Notes under the pieces: model-generated
Seen by the model: the letters and a program-made list of their open reading frames with translations, nothing else
Database searches by the model: none
What the model was told of the DNA's origin: nothing
DNA from: a virus
DNA length: 36,319 nt
Virus record (IMG/VR): IMGVR_UViG_3300028577_000090
Span: 1 to 36,319 of that record
Strand: one strand, 5' to 3'
Position numbers and translations under genes: made by a program
Shown here: positions 1-7,335 of the stretch, piece by piece
Position numbering within the stretch: position 1 is the stretch's first letter
How the letters are laid out: every line of letters starts with the position of its first letter

Positions 1-273
1 CGCGCCGCCACGGACGCCGCCACGCGCGACGCCACGCGCGACGCCACGTACGCCGCCACGAGCGTCGCCACGGACGACGCCACGAGCGCCGCCACGGACG
101 CCGCCACGAGCGCCGCCACGAGCGACGCCACGTACGCCGCCACGGACGCCGCCACGGACGCCGCCACGCGCGACGCCACGCGCGACGCCACGTACGCCGC
201 CACGAGCGACGCCACGTACGCCGCCACGGACGCCGCCACGCGCGACGCCACGGGCGCCGCCACGTACGCCGCC
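1..273 (+). repeat. 12-bp tandem repeat, left-end block
   Basis: Twenty-two full 12-bp units plus a partial one. Codons 3 and 4 are always GCC and ACG. Codon 1 varies only in its first two bases (CGC, GAC, TAC, AGC, GGC). Codon 2 is GCC, GAC or once GTC. Joined to the right-end block this gives about 33 units (~393 bp). Repeat number may be mis-assembled, since the contig opens here. Confidence 0.93.
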
Positions 274-939
274 GATCTGGTGCGCTTCTTGATCATCTGC
301 TGCAACGGCTGGTCGTACGTGTGGAACGGCGGGAACCAGTGGTCCGCCTGGACGTCGTACCTGTCGTTCTTCCGGCACGTCGCGAAGCTGGAGCTGCCCG
401 AGTACGAGCGGTGGCAACACTTCGAATCCGCAACCGTGCACGGCGGGCCGCGGTTCATGCACCGGCGGTTCTGTATCGTCTCGGACTTCCCGACGGTGGT
501 CGCGAAGGACGATCGTAACCGCCCCCACCGCGAGGACGGACCGTTCATCGCCTGGAGCGACGGCTGGCAGCTGTATGCCTGGCACGGCACGCGGGTACCC
601 GCCGACTGGATCCTGCACAAGGACCGGCTCGATCCGAAGTCGGCGCTCACGCACGACAACATCGAGCAGCGCCGCGCCGCCGCTGAAATCGTCGGGTGGG
701 CGCGCATCCTCGAGCACGTCTCGGCGCGAGTCGTCGACAAGGACGACCCCGAGATCGGGACGCTGTACGAGGCGGACCTGCCGGACGCCCCGCGCTCGAA
801 GTTCCTGGAAGTGAAGTGCGGTACCGGGCGGCGTTTCGTGCTGCCCGTGCCGGGGGAGATGAAGACGGCGCTTCAAGCAAATTCATGGACGTTCGACGTC
901 CCTGAGATCGACGTTCGAAAGCTCGAGGTACGCACGTGA
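1..939 (+). CDS. DUF6745-family protein, C-terminal part (begins at 35774)
   Basis: This is the 3' part of the gene that begins at 35774. Codons 1-91 continue the X-(A/D/V)-A-T repeat. From about position 274 the protein becomes ordinary globular sequence (DLVRFLIICCNGWSYVWNGG...). It contains the pattern 'FCIVSDFP', 'RPHREDGPFIAWSDGW', 'YAWHGTRVP.DWI', which resembles the conserved Trp/His-rich block of DUF6745. No catalytic motif can be named and the function is unknown. There is no start codon at the left edge; the GTG at 280 is internal and should not be taken as a real start. The stop overlaps the GTG start of the HNH gene at 936, so the two are probably translationally coupled. Confidence 0.8.
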   Translation, partial: RAATDAATRDATRDATYAATSVATDDATSAATDAATSAATSDATYAATDAATDAATRDATRDATYAATSDATYAATDAATRDATGAATYAADLVRFLIICCNGWSYVWNGGNQWSAWTSYLSFFRHVAKLELPEYERWQHFESATVHGGPRFMHRRFCIVSDFPTVVAKDDRNRPHREDGPFIAWSDGWQLYAWHGTRVPADWILHKDRLDPKSALTHDNIEQRRAAAEIVGWARILEHVSARVVDKDDPEIGTLYEADLPDAPRSKFLEVKCGTGRRFVLPVPGEMKTALQANSWTFDVPEIDVRKLEVRT

Positions 940-1391
940 ACAGCCGCGTCTCCGTGCACGTGGCGGCCTACCTGGCGGACCGGTCGCGACTCGCCAGGAA
1001 CGGCTGCGTGGAGTGGACGGGGCCCATACTCAATAGCGGCTACGGAGCGGCCCACGTCGCCGGGATGAAGACGACGGCGCATCGGGTGGCGTTCATTGCG
1101 GCCGGGAAGGACATCCCGCCTGGGATGGAGCTTGACCACCTCTGCCGTAACCGCATCTGCGTCAACGTCGCGCACCTGGAGCCGGTCACGCGAAAGCAGA
1201 ACATGGAGCGCACGCCGATCGCCCAGGCCGACGCATGCGCGCATGGCCACCTATTTACGCCGGAGAACACCTACGTGAAGTCGAACGGATGTCGTTCGTG
1301 CCGCACGTGCAACGCCGCCCGTCAGCAAGCGCTGCGGGACGATGGGCGCGATTGGTACAGCAAAAACCAGCGAAAGGAGTCGAGACCATGA
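936..1391 (+). CDS. HNH homing-type endonuclease
   Basis: A 151-aa protein. It carries an HNH_3-like core: His49 in 'TAHRVAF', Asp67-His68 in 'ELDHLCRNRIC', and Asn77/His80 in 'NVAHLEPVT'. This is the beta-beta-alpha metal fold that cuts DNA. Cys-rich segments (CAHGH at about 105, CRSCRTC near 122) probably bind structural zinc, as is common in free-standing phage HNH nucleases. The GTG start overlaps the previous stop and has a CGAGG ribosome site upstream. It may be a free-standing homing nuclease inserted in the early operon. A role in DNA processing is less likely, because no terminase neighbours it. Confidence 0.85.
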   Translation: MNSRVSVHVAAYLADRSRLARNGCVEWTGPILNSGYGAAHVAGMKTTAHRVAFIAAGKDIPPGMELDHLCRNRICVNVAHLEPVTRKQNMERTPIAQADACAHGHLFTPENTYVKSNGCRSCRTCNAARQQALRDDGRDWYSKNQRKESRP

Positions 1392-1753
1392 AGAGCATCG
1401 AGAAGCGAGGGGCCCAGGGAGACGTTCTGTTCCGCAAGGTGAAGGCGGTCCCGAGGGACGCCGTGGTGGTGAAGCCCGAGAACGGCGCCATCATCGTCAC
1501 GCACAGCGAGACGGGCCACCATCACGCGGTGCTGGACCTGACCTGTGTGATGTACCAGGACCCGAAGTCGGCCCTGGTGGGCTACCTGCAGCTCGGTGAC
1601 GGCTGCGCCGAGTTCGGTGGCGCGGACGTCGTGCACCAGCGGCCGTGGGACACGCACGAGACGCTGCGCCTACTGGGGCAGCCGGGAGACGTGTTCGAGA
1701 TCCGCCGCCAGCGGGAGCACACCCCCGAGGGCTGGCGCCGGGTGGCCGACTGA
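1388..1753 (+). CDS. Small conserved phage protein with QGDV and HSETGHHH motifs
   Basis: A 121-aa protein. I start it at ATG 1388, preceded by AAAGGAG, rather than at in-frame upstream starts that overlap the HNH gene; it still overlaps that gene by 4 bp. It opens with 'AQGDVLFRKV' (residues 9-18), then 'PENGAIIVTHSETGHHHAV' (30-48), and ends '...EIRRQREHTPEGWRRVAD'. This pattern of a QGD(V/I) strand followed by a His-rich T/SETGHxH segment recurs in small phage and mobile-element proteins of unknown function. The clustered His and Glu could bind metal, but that is inference. Confidence 0.8.
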   Translation: MKSIEKRGAQGDVLFRKVKAVPRDAVVVKPENGAIIVTHSETGHHHAVLDLTCVMYQDPKSALVGYLQLGDGCAEFGGADVVHQRPWDTHETLRLLGQPGDVFEIRRQREHTPEGWRRVAD

Positions 1754-2865
1754 TGGGCGCGAAGTGGCTGGCCGTCAAGAAGATCAAGTTGGACACCATC
1801 GTCCTGCCGGGCGGCTTCGCGAGGCGGAAGAGGGAGCAGCACGTCGCTGACCTCGCCGAGAGCATCAAGCGCGGCGGCGTCATCAGCCTTCCCGTCGTTG
1901 ATGCCAAGACTCGGAAGCTGGTGGCGGGCGGTGATCGACTGGCGGCGCTGCAGCTCCTGAAGGTCACGCAGCACGAGGTCCGCATGGTGACGGGCACCGA
2001 GAACGAACTGGAGGCCATCACCATCGAAGAGAACCTGTGGCGCCGCCGCGGGGACGACTACGACGGGATGACGAAGCGGCTCATTCAGCTTGCCGTTGCC
2101 GAGGGGCGGGAAATACCGGCCACGCTGACCGGTAAGTCGGACATCGATGATGAGCCGGCGCGCCCCGTGGGTCGCCCGAAGACGGACCACGGGCGGGCAC
2201 GGGAAGAGGTGGCGGCGAAGCTGGGCAAGACGCCAGAGGCCATCCGTCAGGCAGAGAAGCGAGCGCGGCAGAAGGAAGAGGCCGCGAAGGAAGAGGAGAC
2301 ACCGGAGGAGGTCCGGATCGCCGAGAACCCGCCCGTAACCACCTACGGCGTGGCGCTGGGCCTGGAGTTCGCCAGGGCCATCAAGGCGGTGCAGGTGCTG
2401 ATCGACGACGCCGACAAGCAGTTGCGCGCGGCCCAGCGGGCGATCACCGCGCTCAAGAGCCAGGGGAGCCTCGGCAGTCCGCTCGCTTCGCGCATGCAGG
2501 CCGAGGTGCACCGGGCGGCGGACGCGGTGAGGCGGGAGCGGCCGGACTCCGTTTGCCCCTGCTGCAAACTGATCCCGGCGCTGCAACTCAAGTGCACGTT
2601 CTGCGGCGGCGTGGGCGTGGTCAGCAACGAGAAGGCGTCGGCATGCGCGCCCGAGTTGCTGGTGAGCGGACCGAAGGCGATGGTGGTGTCTGCGCGCGGG
2701 GGGCTGGTGCCGTACGACCGCGAGTCGGCGGCGCCGACGGAGAAGGCCAAGCCGGCGAAGGGTGCGAAGAAGATCCGCATCGAGGACGACAGGGGCAATG
2801 AGCTTCCCATCGACGACGTGCCCTCGATGGACGTCAACGAGGAAGACGAAGGCCTGGCGTTCTGA
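1753..2865 (+). CDS. ParB/Srx N-terminal domain protein
   Basis: A 370-aa protein whose ATG 1753 overlaps the previous TGA. Residues about 10-95 resemble the ParB/sulfiredoxin fold: 'REQHVADLAESIKRGGVISLPVVD', then 'KLVAGGDRLAALQLL' in place of the GERRxxAA box, then 'EAITIEENLWRR'. Next come a charged 'VGRPKT' linker, a Lys/Glu-rich coiled segment near 155-190, and a possible zinc ribbon near 270-292 (CPCC...CTFCGG). The C-terminus is acidic. Phage ParB-like proteins can partition DNA, act as nucleases or regulate. With no ParA beside it and a helicase next, a DNA-binding or replication role is more likely than partition. This is inferred. Confidence 0.8.
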   Translation: MGAKWLAVKKIKLDTIVLPGGFARRKREQHVADLAESIKRGGVISLPVVDAKTRKLVAGGDRLAALQLLKVTQHEVRMVTGTENELEAITIEENLWRRRGDDYDGMTKRLIQLAVAEGREIPATLTGKSDIDDEPARPVGRPKTDHGRAREEVAAKLGKTPEAIRQAEKRARQKEEAAKEEETPEEVRIAENPPVTTYGVALGLEFARAIKAVQVLIDDADKQLRAAQRAITALKSQGSLGSPLASRMQAEVHRAADAVRRERPDSVCPCCKLIPALQLKCTFCGGVGVVSNEKASACAPELLVSGPKAMVVSARGGLVPYDRESAAPTEKAKPAKGAKKIRIEDDRGNELPIDDVPSMDVNEEDEGLAF

Positions 2866-4532
2866 TGAGCGTCGCGGCGCACACCCTTCCCCTGTTCGAT
2901 CGGCCGTTGGTCGAACGGGCTCCCGTGGTGGTGGCGCCGCGCGCCGGCACCACCCTGCGGCCGTACCAGACGCAGGCGATCGGCCACATCGGCGCCGAGC
3001 TGGCGGCGAACCGCTCCACGCTGCTGGTGATGGCGACGGGGACGGGGAAGACGACAGTCTTCGGCGAGGTGGCCCGCAACTGGCCGGGGCGGGTGCTGGT
3101 GCTGGCCCACCGGGACGAGCTGATCGAGCAGGCCCGCTCCCGGCTGGCGTCGATGACCCAGGAGTACGTGGGGGTGGAGCAAGCGAAGTGGAGCGCGCAG
3201 GGCGAGCGCATCGTGATCGGGAGCGTGCAGACGCTGTCGCGCGACGGTCGCCTTGCGCGCTTCGAGCGCGACCGGTTCTCGTTGGTGGTCGTCGACGAGG
3301 CCCACCATGCAGTGGCGCGCACCTATCGCAAGGTGCTGGACCACTTCGAGGCGGCGAAGGTGCTCGGCGTGACGGCGACTCCCGACCGCTCCGACGAGTC
3401 GGCCATGGGGCAGGTATTCGAGTCGGTGGCCTTCGTCTACGACATTCAGGACGGCATCCGCGACAAGTGGCTGGTGCCCGTCTCCTGTCAGATGGTGCAC
3501 GTCGATGGCGTGGATCTGTCGGGCGTGAAGACGACGGCCGGCGACCTGAACCAGGGCCAGCTCGACGCGGTGATGGCGAGCGAGGAAGCTCTGCACGGCA
3601 TCGCGCGGCCCACACTCGAGCTGGCGGGCGACCGGCGCACCATCCTGTTCACCACCAGCGTGGACAACGCCCACCGGCTGGCCGAGGTGATCAACAGGTA
3701 CCGGCCCGGTGCGGCGCGGGCGGTGGACGGCGGGACGGCGACCGACGACCGGCGTGCGCTGCTGGCGGGGCACAAGCGCGGGGACTATCAGTTCCTCTGC
3801 AACGTCGGCGTTCTCACCGAGGGCTACGACGATCCGGGGGTGGCGTGCGTGGCCATGGGCCGCCCCACGAAGAGCCGCGCGCTCTACACGCAGTGCATCG
3901 GCCGGGGCCTGCGCCCGGCGCCGGGGAAGACGGATTGCCTGGTGCTGGACTTCGCCGGCAACAGCGGGCGGCACAAGCTGGTGTCGGCCCTGGACATCCT
4001 GGCGGGGAAGTGGCCCGAGGACGTGGTGGAGCGGGCGAAGAAGGACGCGAAGGGTGGGCGAGCCGAGGACGCGCTGGCGAACGCCGCTGCATCGATGGAA
4101 GCGGAAAAGCAAGCCGAGATCGCGAAGCGCGCGCGCATCAAGGCAGCGGCGGTGCAGTACCGAGCGCAGAGCGTTGACCCGTTCACGGTGATGGGCCTGC
4201 GCGACCGCGGGGACGACTCGCGGGGCGCCAGGGAGCCGGCGACGCCGGGGCAGGTCACCACCATGCAGAAGTTCAAGCTGGACATTCCAGGCGGCTGCAC
4301 GAAGGGGCAGGCGTCGCGGCTCATCGACGCAGCGATGACGCGGATGAAGAGGGGCCTGGCCACCTATCGGCAGACGAAGACCCTGAGCCGCTACGGGGTG
4401 GACGCCACCCGCATGTACATGACCACGGCGGGCAAGGTGCTGGACGCCATCGCCCGCAACAACTGGGCTCCCATCGGCGCGGAGATGGTGAGCCGAATCG
4501 TCAACAGCCGCGAGGCAGGAGAAGACGGATGA
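2865..4532 (+). CDS. DEAD/DEAH-box (SF2) helicase
   Basis: A 555-aa superfamily-2 helicase with a complete motif set: Q-like LRPYQTQAI (31-39), Walker A ATGTGKTT (57-64), Ia 'LAHRDELIEQA', DEAH (144-147), TAT (170-172), motif V VLTEGYDDP (316-324) and motif VI QCIGRGLR (343-350). The layout matches the UvsW/RecQ-like or restriction-type helicases that serve many small phages as the replicative or recombination helicase. A C-terminal 'TPGQ...TKGQASRLID' segment (about 430-465) resembles a small accessory domain often attached to phage helicases and exonucleases. It is ATG-coupled to the ParB-like gene. With no polymerase or primase present, the host probably supplies the replisome. Confidence 0.93.
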   Translation: MSVAAHTLPLFDRPLVERAPVVVAPRAGTTLRPYQTQAIGHIGAELAANRSTLLVMATGTGKTTVFGEVARNWPGRVLVLAHRDELIEQARSRLASMTQEYVGVEQAKWSAQGERIVIGSVQTLSRDGRLARFERDRFSLVVVDEAHHAVARTYRKVLDHFEAAKVLGVTATPDRSDESAMGQVFESVAFVYDIQDGIRDKWLVPVSCQMVHVDGVDLSGVKTTAGDLNQGQLDAVMASEEALHGIARPTLELAGDRRTILFTTSVDNAHRLAEVINRYRPGAARAVDGGTATDDRRALLAGHKRGDYQFLCNVGVLTEGYDDPGVACVAMGRPTKSRALYTQCIGRGLRPAPGKTDCLVLDFAGNSGRHKLVSALDILAGKWPEDVVERAKKDAKGGRAEDALANAAASMEAEKQAEIAKRARIKAAAVQYRAQSVDPFTVMGLRDRGDDSRGAREPATPGQVTTMQKFKLDIPGGCTKGQASRLIDAAMTRMKRGLATYRQTKTLSRYGVDATRMYMTTAGKVLDAIARNNWAPIGAEMVSRIVNSREAGEDG

Positions 4533-4846
4533 ACGTAGCCGTAACGCATCGACGCCTGCGCGAGGAACTGGCCGCTGGAGCTGACATGGCGGCCATCGCA
4601 GACAAGCTTGGCCTGCAGAAAGCAACGGTGAGGGAGTACATCCGCAAGTGGGACCTCCCACGCCCGGCCCCATCGGTGAAGCTCGACAAATGGGAGCGCG
4701 ACTCGTCCGACGATGAGACGCCACGCGAGGCCCGGGCCCGCGTCGCTCGTGACCTCGCCGAGGGCCGGCGCTGCGCCGCCCGCCTGCTGAGCGGCGGCCC
4801 GTGCTCGCTCCTCTTGCCGTGCGCCACTCACGCCCATGGCCGATGA
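4529..4846 (+). CDS. Small helix-turn-helix protein
   Basis: A 105-aa protein starting at ATG 4529 behind AGGAG and overlapping the helicase stop. Residues 21-41 (AAIADKLGLQKATVREYIRKW) form a plausible HTH of the kind found in sigma-like or resolvase-type DNA-binding proteins. The rest is basic and Arg-rich with a short Cys-containing tail (CAARLLSGGPC). It has no enzymatic motif. It may bind DNA as a regulator or replication-initiation accessory. It could also be the reader of one of the repeated palindromes seen elsewhere in this genome, but nothing in the sequence proves that. Confidence 0.7.
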   Translation: MNVAVTHRRLREELAAGADMAAIADKLGLQKATVREYIRKWDLPRPAPSVKLDKWERDSSDDETPREARARVARDLAEGRRCAARLLSGGPCSLLLPCATHAHGR

Positions 4847-5231
4847 TCCCGCGCGACAGCTACTCAAGGATCTCTACCGCGACGCGGTCGGTGCCGGCGT
4901 GCCGCGCGAGCTGGCGAAGTGGGTGTTCCTGGAGGCGAAGGCAATCGCCCGTCGAGAGATCGCCGATCGCCGACTCAAGCGCCTCGACAGCGAGGACTTC
5001 AGCGTGCGGTGCAAAGCCTGGGGAACCGACATGGAGACGGCCCGCGTGCTCGTGATGCAGCACGCCCCTGACGACGTCCGCTGGCACAAGGCCGAGACCG
5101 CCCTGGCAGACGCCATCGAAGAGGTCGCGGTGTGCGGCCGGATGATCGAGGCGCTTTCGAAGCAACCGCCGTCCCCTAACCAGCGTCCTGCACCAGCTCC
5201 CGTTCCAGCTCGAACCCAAGCGAAAGGATGA
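4836..5231 (+). CDS. Hypothetical early protein
   Basis: A 131-aa protein from ATG 4836, overlapping the HTH gene by 11 bp, with no clear Shine-Dalgarno and therefore probably coupled. The body is predicted helical and charged (LLKDLYRDAVGAG..., WVFLEAKAIARREI...), with a Pro-rich tail (PPSPNQRPAPAPVPA). I do not recognise the family. It sits among replication genes in the early operon. Confidence 0.65.
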   Translation: MADDPARQLLKDLYRDAVGAGVPRELAKWVFLEAKAIARREIADRRLKRLDSEDFSVRCKAWGTDMETARVLVMQHAPDDVRWHKAETALADAIEEVAVCGRMIEALSKQPPSPNQRPAPAPVPARTQAKG

Positions 5232-5233
5232 CC

Positions 5234-5407
5234 ATGGCCACGACGAAAGAGACCCCGAAGAAGCGAATCCGCCTGCCGATGGACAAGTTCAAGGCAGCAG
5301 CCGCCATCGACCGGATCTTGACGCAGATTCAGCCGCAGGACCGCGCCGCCGTTCTGCAGTTCGTGCGCGAGCCACCGCAGACTGAGATCCCATTCGCCGG
5401 GGGGTAA
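5234..5407 (+). CDS. Small hypothetical protein (57 aa)
   Basis: A short ORF with AAAGGA eight bases before ATG 5234. It encodes MATTKETPKKRIRLPMDKFK and then a helical segment (AAAIDRILTQIQPQDRAAVLQFV) ending at TAA 5405-5407. It has a basic N-terminus and an amphipathic helix. It fits exactly in the gap between its neighbours, which supports it being real. Function unknown; small phage proteins of this type sometimes bind DNA or inhibit host factors. Confidence 0.6.
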   Translation: MATTKETPKKRIRLPMDKFKAAAAIDRILTQIQPQDRAAVLQFVREPPQTEIPFAGG

Positions 5408-5410
5408 CGC

Positions 5411-5506
5411 GTGAGCACTGACGCGCAGATGGTCGCGGCCTTTGTCGTCGGCATCCCCATCGGCTGGCTACTGGTGGGCTACATCAAGCGGTTCTTTCGC
5501 GCGTGA
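5411..5506 (+). CDS. Tiny single-span membrane peptide (31 aa)
   Basis: The GTG start at 5411 follows the previous stop by three bases. The product is MSTDAQMVAAFVVGIPIGWL followed by LVGYIKRFFRA: one hydrophobic helix (residues 7-24) and a positively charged end. The stop overlaps the GTG of the next gene. ATG 5429 is an alternative start. The tight fit between overlapping genes supports it. Function unknown. Confidence 0.5.
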   Translation: MSTDAQMVAAFVVGIPIGWLLVGYIKRFFRA

Positions 5507-5892
5507 GGCGCACGCCTCTACAGCGGCACACGCGGCTGCGCGCGAAGCGGTGGGCCATCCGGCCCCGCCGCCCGCGCCGGCTAGACAAGCCACAAAGTGA
5601 CCCCGCGCGACTGGAATGGGTAAGGGAGCAGACCTGCGTCGTGCTGTTCTACCTATCGGAGCGATGCGATGGACGAACCGAAGCTTGCCACGAGGGACGC
5701 AAGCCGGGGATGGCCATGAAGTGCCCCGACGCCGAGACGCTTCCGATGTGCACCGCCCACCACCGACAGTGGACCGACCACGCGGGCGTGTTCAAGGGCT
5801 GGACGAAAGAGCAACGCCGCCGCTGGGCAGACGAGCGCATCGCCGAGACCACGGCGCGCTACCTGAGCCACGGCAACAGACGGGCAGTGTGA
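5503..5892 (+). CDS. HNH/Ref-like putative nuclease
   Basis: A 129-aa protein. The N-terminus is very basic (RRTPLQRHTRLRAKRWAIRP), as in many phage DNA-binding nucleases. The core carries Cys and His residues in an HNH-like order: 'EQTCVVLF', 'RCDGRTEACHEGRKPG', 'KCPDAETLPMCTAHHRQWTDH'. The C...C/H-His-His layout resembles Ref/NinG-type or DUF968-like recombination nucleases. GTG 5503 overlaps the previous stop. It closes the early operon, and its stop codon overlaps the first 25-bp palindrome. The nuclease role is inferred from motif order only. Confidence 0.65.
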   Translation: MRRTPLQRHTRLRAKRWAIRPRRPRRLDKPQSDPARLEWVREQTCVVLFYLSERCDGRTEACHEGRKPGMAMKCPDAETLPMCTAHHRQWTDHAGVFKGWTKEQRRRWADERIAETTARYLSHGNRRAV

Positions 5893-5916
5893 TTACCGGT
5901 CAACTTGACCACAATT
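5892..5916. promoter_or_regulatory. 25-bp palindrome, copy 1
   Basis: Perfect core GGTCAACTTGACC at 5898-5910, flanked by ATTACC on the left and ACAATT on the right. It overlaps the stop codon of the HNH/Ref-like gene and opens the 346-bp gene-free island. Likely a protein-binding operator. Confidence 0.8.
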
Positions 5917-6168
5917 GGGCGAACGAATAGCCCTCTGGACAGGACCCGCGGCGGCCTTCGATGTTGGCGCAACGGGGTAAAAGCGGCCCGCGTGACGGGG
6001 CTTGGGGCCGCACTGTAAGCCGGGGCCGCTCAACGGACATAGCGGGAACGTAGCGCCGGCCCCTTCTCCGGGGTGCCTGCCGAACCGCGCACCCAGAAGC
6101 TCTCTGTCTCAGGCGACCCACGCCAGAGAAGGCGCCCCGTCCGTCCTGCGCATTTGCCGCGCAACGTA
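5917..6168. other. Gene-free island between two palindromes
   Basis: About 250 bp with no convincing ORF in either direction; the minus-strand reading at 5900-6121 has no family resemblance. It holds several G+C-rich hairpins, for example GCGGCCC paired with GGGCCGC around 5975-6015, and CCCC/GGGG around 6060-6076. No tRNA cloverleaf was found. Palindromes bound it on both sides and it lies directly upstream of the packaging genes. It could hold an origin, a packaging (cos/pac) site, an early terminator or a small RNA; the sequence does not decide. Confidence 0.55.
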
Positions 6169-6193
6169 ATTACCGGTCAACTTAACCGGTAAT
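6169..6193. promoter_or_regulatory. 25-bp palindrome, copy 2 (most symmetric)
   Basis: The arms ATTACCGGT and ACCGGTAAT are perfect inverted repeats around CAACTTA. This shows that the whole 25-bp element, not only the core, is the symmetric unit. It ends 10 bp before the -35 of the promoter for the gene at 6239. Confidence 0.88.
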
Positions 6194-6203
6194 CCTCCAA
6201 CAA

Positions 6204-6231
6204 TTGCAGGACTGGAGGGCAGGGATACCGT
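6204..6231 (+). promoter_or_regulatory. Late promoter, packaging module
   Basis: TTGCAG (6204-6209), 16-bp spacer, TACCGT (6226-6231), followed by TGG as in the two promoters at 12339 and 26155. Palindrome copy 2 lies just upstream. Transcription would begin at about 6238, almost on the ATG at 6239. Confidence 0.55.
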
Positions 6232-6238
6232 TGGGTTA

Positions 6239-6955
6239 ATGGGCAAACTGCGCAACGGTGACGACGGCGTAACGATCAACGAATTCACGGCCAGCACGAG
6301 GGCGACGAAGAACAGCCCGCACGACGTGGTGACCTGGGACCCCCACGCCATCAGAGGGGTGACGATGGACGGCCACCAGGTGTTCTCGGGCGATACCACC
6401 GTGGTCCGGTCGGTAAACGTGAGCATCGGGGGGGTGAGCTTCGAGTGCGACCCCAGCATGCTGGACGTGCTGGCGGACAAGGACGCCCGGCAGTCCCTGG
6501 TGATGCGGAGCCTGGAGGCGCAGGCCGAAAAGGACCAGCTGGAGGCGAGCCGGCACGAGTGGGTGGAGGACGAGGACAAGCGGACGGCCTCCGGCGCGGC
6601 CTGGCAGTGCACCCGGTGCAAGGGGTGGGTGGTCGGCCCGACGAACCTGGAGCGGCCCGCGGGGGGCTGCATCGGGCGCGAGCCGAACGAGCAGGAGAAG
6701 CGTCAGCAGGACGCGCAGGTAGCGTTGCAGGAGCTCGGCCGCCGGCTGCAGGCCATCCACGACCTGGCGCGGGAGGCGCTGCAGAACGGAGCCCTCCCGA
6801 TCAACGTGATGGGGGCGGTGGACCTGGGCTCTTCCTTCGGCGCGCTGGCAAAGCTCATCCCCGAGGTGGTGGCCGCTGACGCCGAGTTGGACACGCCGTC
6901 ACCGGAGGTCCAGCCAGCCCTGGCGAGCGCGGTGCCCCCGAAGAAGGGCAACTGA
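6239..6955 (+). CDS. Hypothetical protein heading the packaging module
   Basis: A 238-aa acidic protein. It has a possible zinc knuckle (QCTRCKGW at about 123-130, with GGCIG following) and a helical charged segment (RQQDAQVALQELGRRLQAIH). It lies where a small terminase often sits, but I see no HTH, so I do not assign that role. No Shine-Dalgarno precedes ATG 6239. If transcription starts at about 6238 the mRNA would be leaderless. The in-frame ATG 6365 (MDGHQVFSG...) has AGGGG at a good distance and is an alternative start. Confidence 0.65.
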   Translation: MGKLRNGDDGVTINEFTASTRATKNSPHDVVTWDPHAIRGVTMDGHQVFSGDTTVVRSVNVSIGGVSFECDPSMLDVLADKDARQSLVMRSLEAQAEKDQLEASRHEWVEDEDKRTASGAAWQCTRCKGWVVGPTNLERPAGGCIGREPNEQEKRQQDAQVALQELGRRLQAIHDLAREALQNGALPINVMGAVDLGSSFGALAKLIPEVVAADAELDTPSPEVQPALASAVPPKKGN

Positions 6956-6960
6956 AAGCG

Positions 6961-7335
6961 GTGATCCGTCCCGCGGCACAGGACGAGCTAGGCTTCATCC
7001 GGGAGACCAGCTGCAAGGTGCGCAAGCCCCGCGAGCGGTCCTGGGCATCCTGGGAGGCGCAGCACGGCCCGCAGGTTGACCGCTGGCTGCGTGAGGGGGA
7101 GGCGACGGTCTACGCGGCAGAGGAGGCGCCAGAGATCGTCCTGGGCTTCCTGCTGGTGACTGACGGTGACGTGGTGCGGATGATCTACGTTAAGCGAGAC
7201 TTCCGGGGCGAGGGCATCGGCCTCGAGCTGCTGGGCCAGCTGAAGATGCCCCCCCGCCCCTGGCAGCCGAACGGCGTGTGGCGGCAGTGGGTGGCCTACC
7301 ACCGCCGGGTGATGGGCAACCTGGTGGCGGCGTGA
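6961..7335 (+). CDS. GNAT-like acetyltransferase domain protein
   Basis: A 124-aa protein starting at GTG 6961. It opens 'MIRPAAQDELGFIRET', typical of GNAT N-termini. The acetyl-CoA loop is visible as 'YVKRDFRGEGIGLELL' with R-G-E-G-I-G at about 82-87, preceded by a beta strand (IVLGFLLVTDGDVVRMI). It is shorter than usual GNAT enzymes after motif A. Small GNAT-like proteins beside phage terminases are common, but their substrates are unknown. Its stop overlaps the terminase GTG, indicating coupling with packaging genes. Confidence 0.72.
   Translation: MIRPAAQDELGFIRETSCKVRKPRERSWASWEAQHGPQVDRWLREGEATVYAAEEAPEIVLGFLLVTDGDVVRMIYVKRDFRGEGIGLELLGQLKMPPRPWQPNGVWRQWVAYHRRVMGNLVAA

Noticed and set aside
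1-273. Diversity-generating retroelement target, because variation is at fixed codon positions.
   Set aside because: No reverse transcriptase or template repeat is present, and the adenine in the ACG codon almost never varies, unlike adenine-directed mutagenesis. It is a tandem repeat.
2343-4724. Long minus-strand open frame of 793 codons (also long ones at 1582-3615 and 12425-14986).
   Set aside because: They lie antisense to clear helicase, ParB-like and capsid genes, are rich in Arg/Pro/His/Ala as expected from G+C-rich third positions, and show no family motif.
5917-6168. tRNA gene in the gene-free island.
   Set aside because: TTCGAT occurs near 5958, but no cloverleaf with an acceptor stem and anticodon arm could be drawn on either strand.
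6719-6725. Further GTAGCGT box.
   Set aside because: It is inside a gene, without a nearby -10-like TATC or start codon.
6239-6955. Small terminase subunit.
   Set aside because: The position fits, but no helix-turn-helix or small-terminase pattern could be seen; kept as hypothetical.
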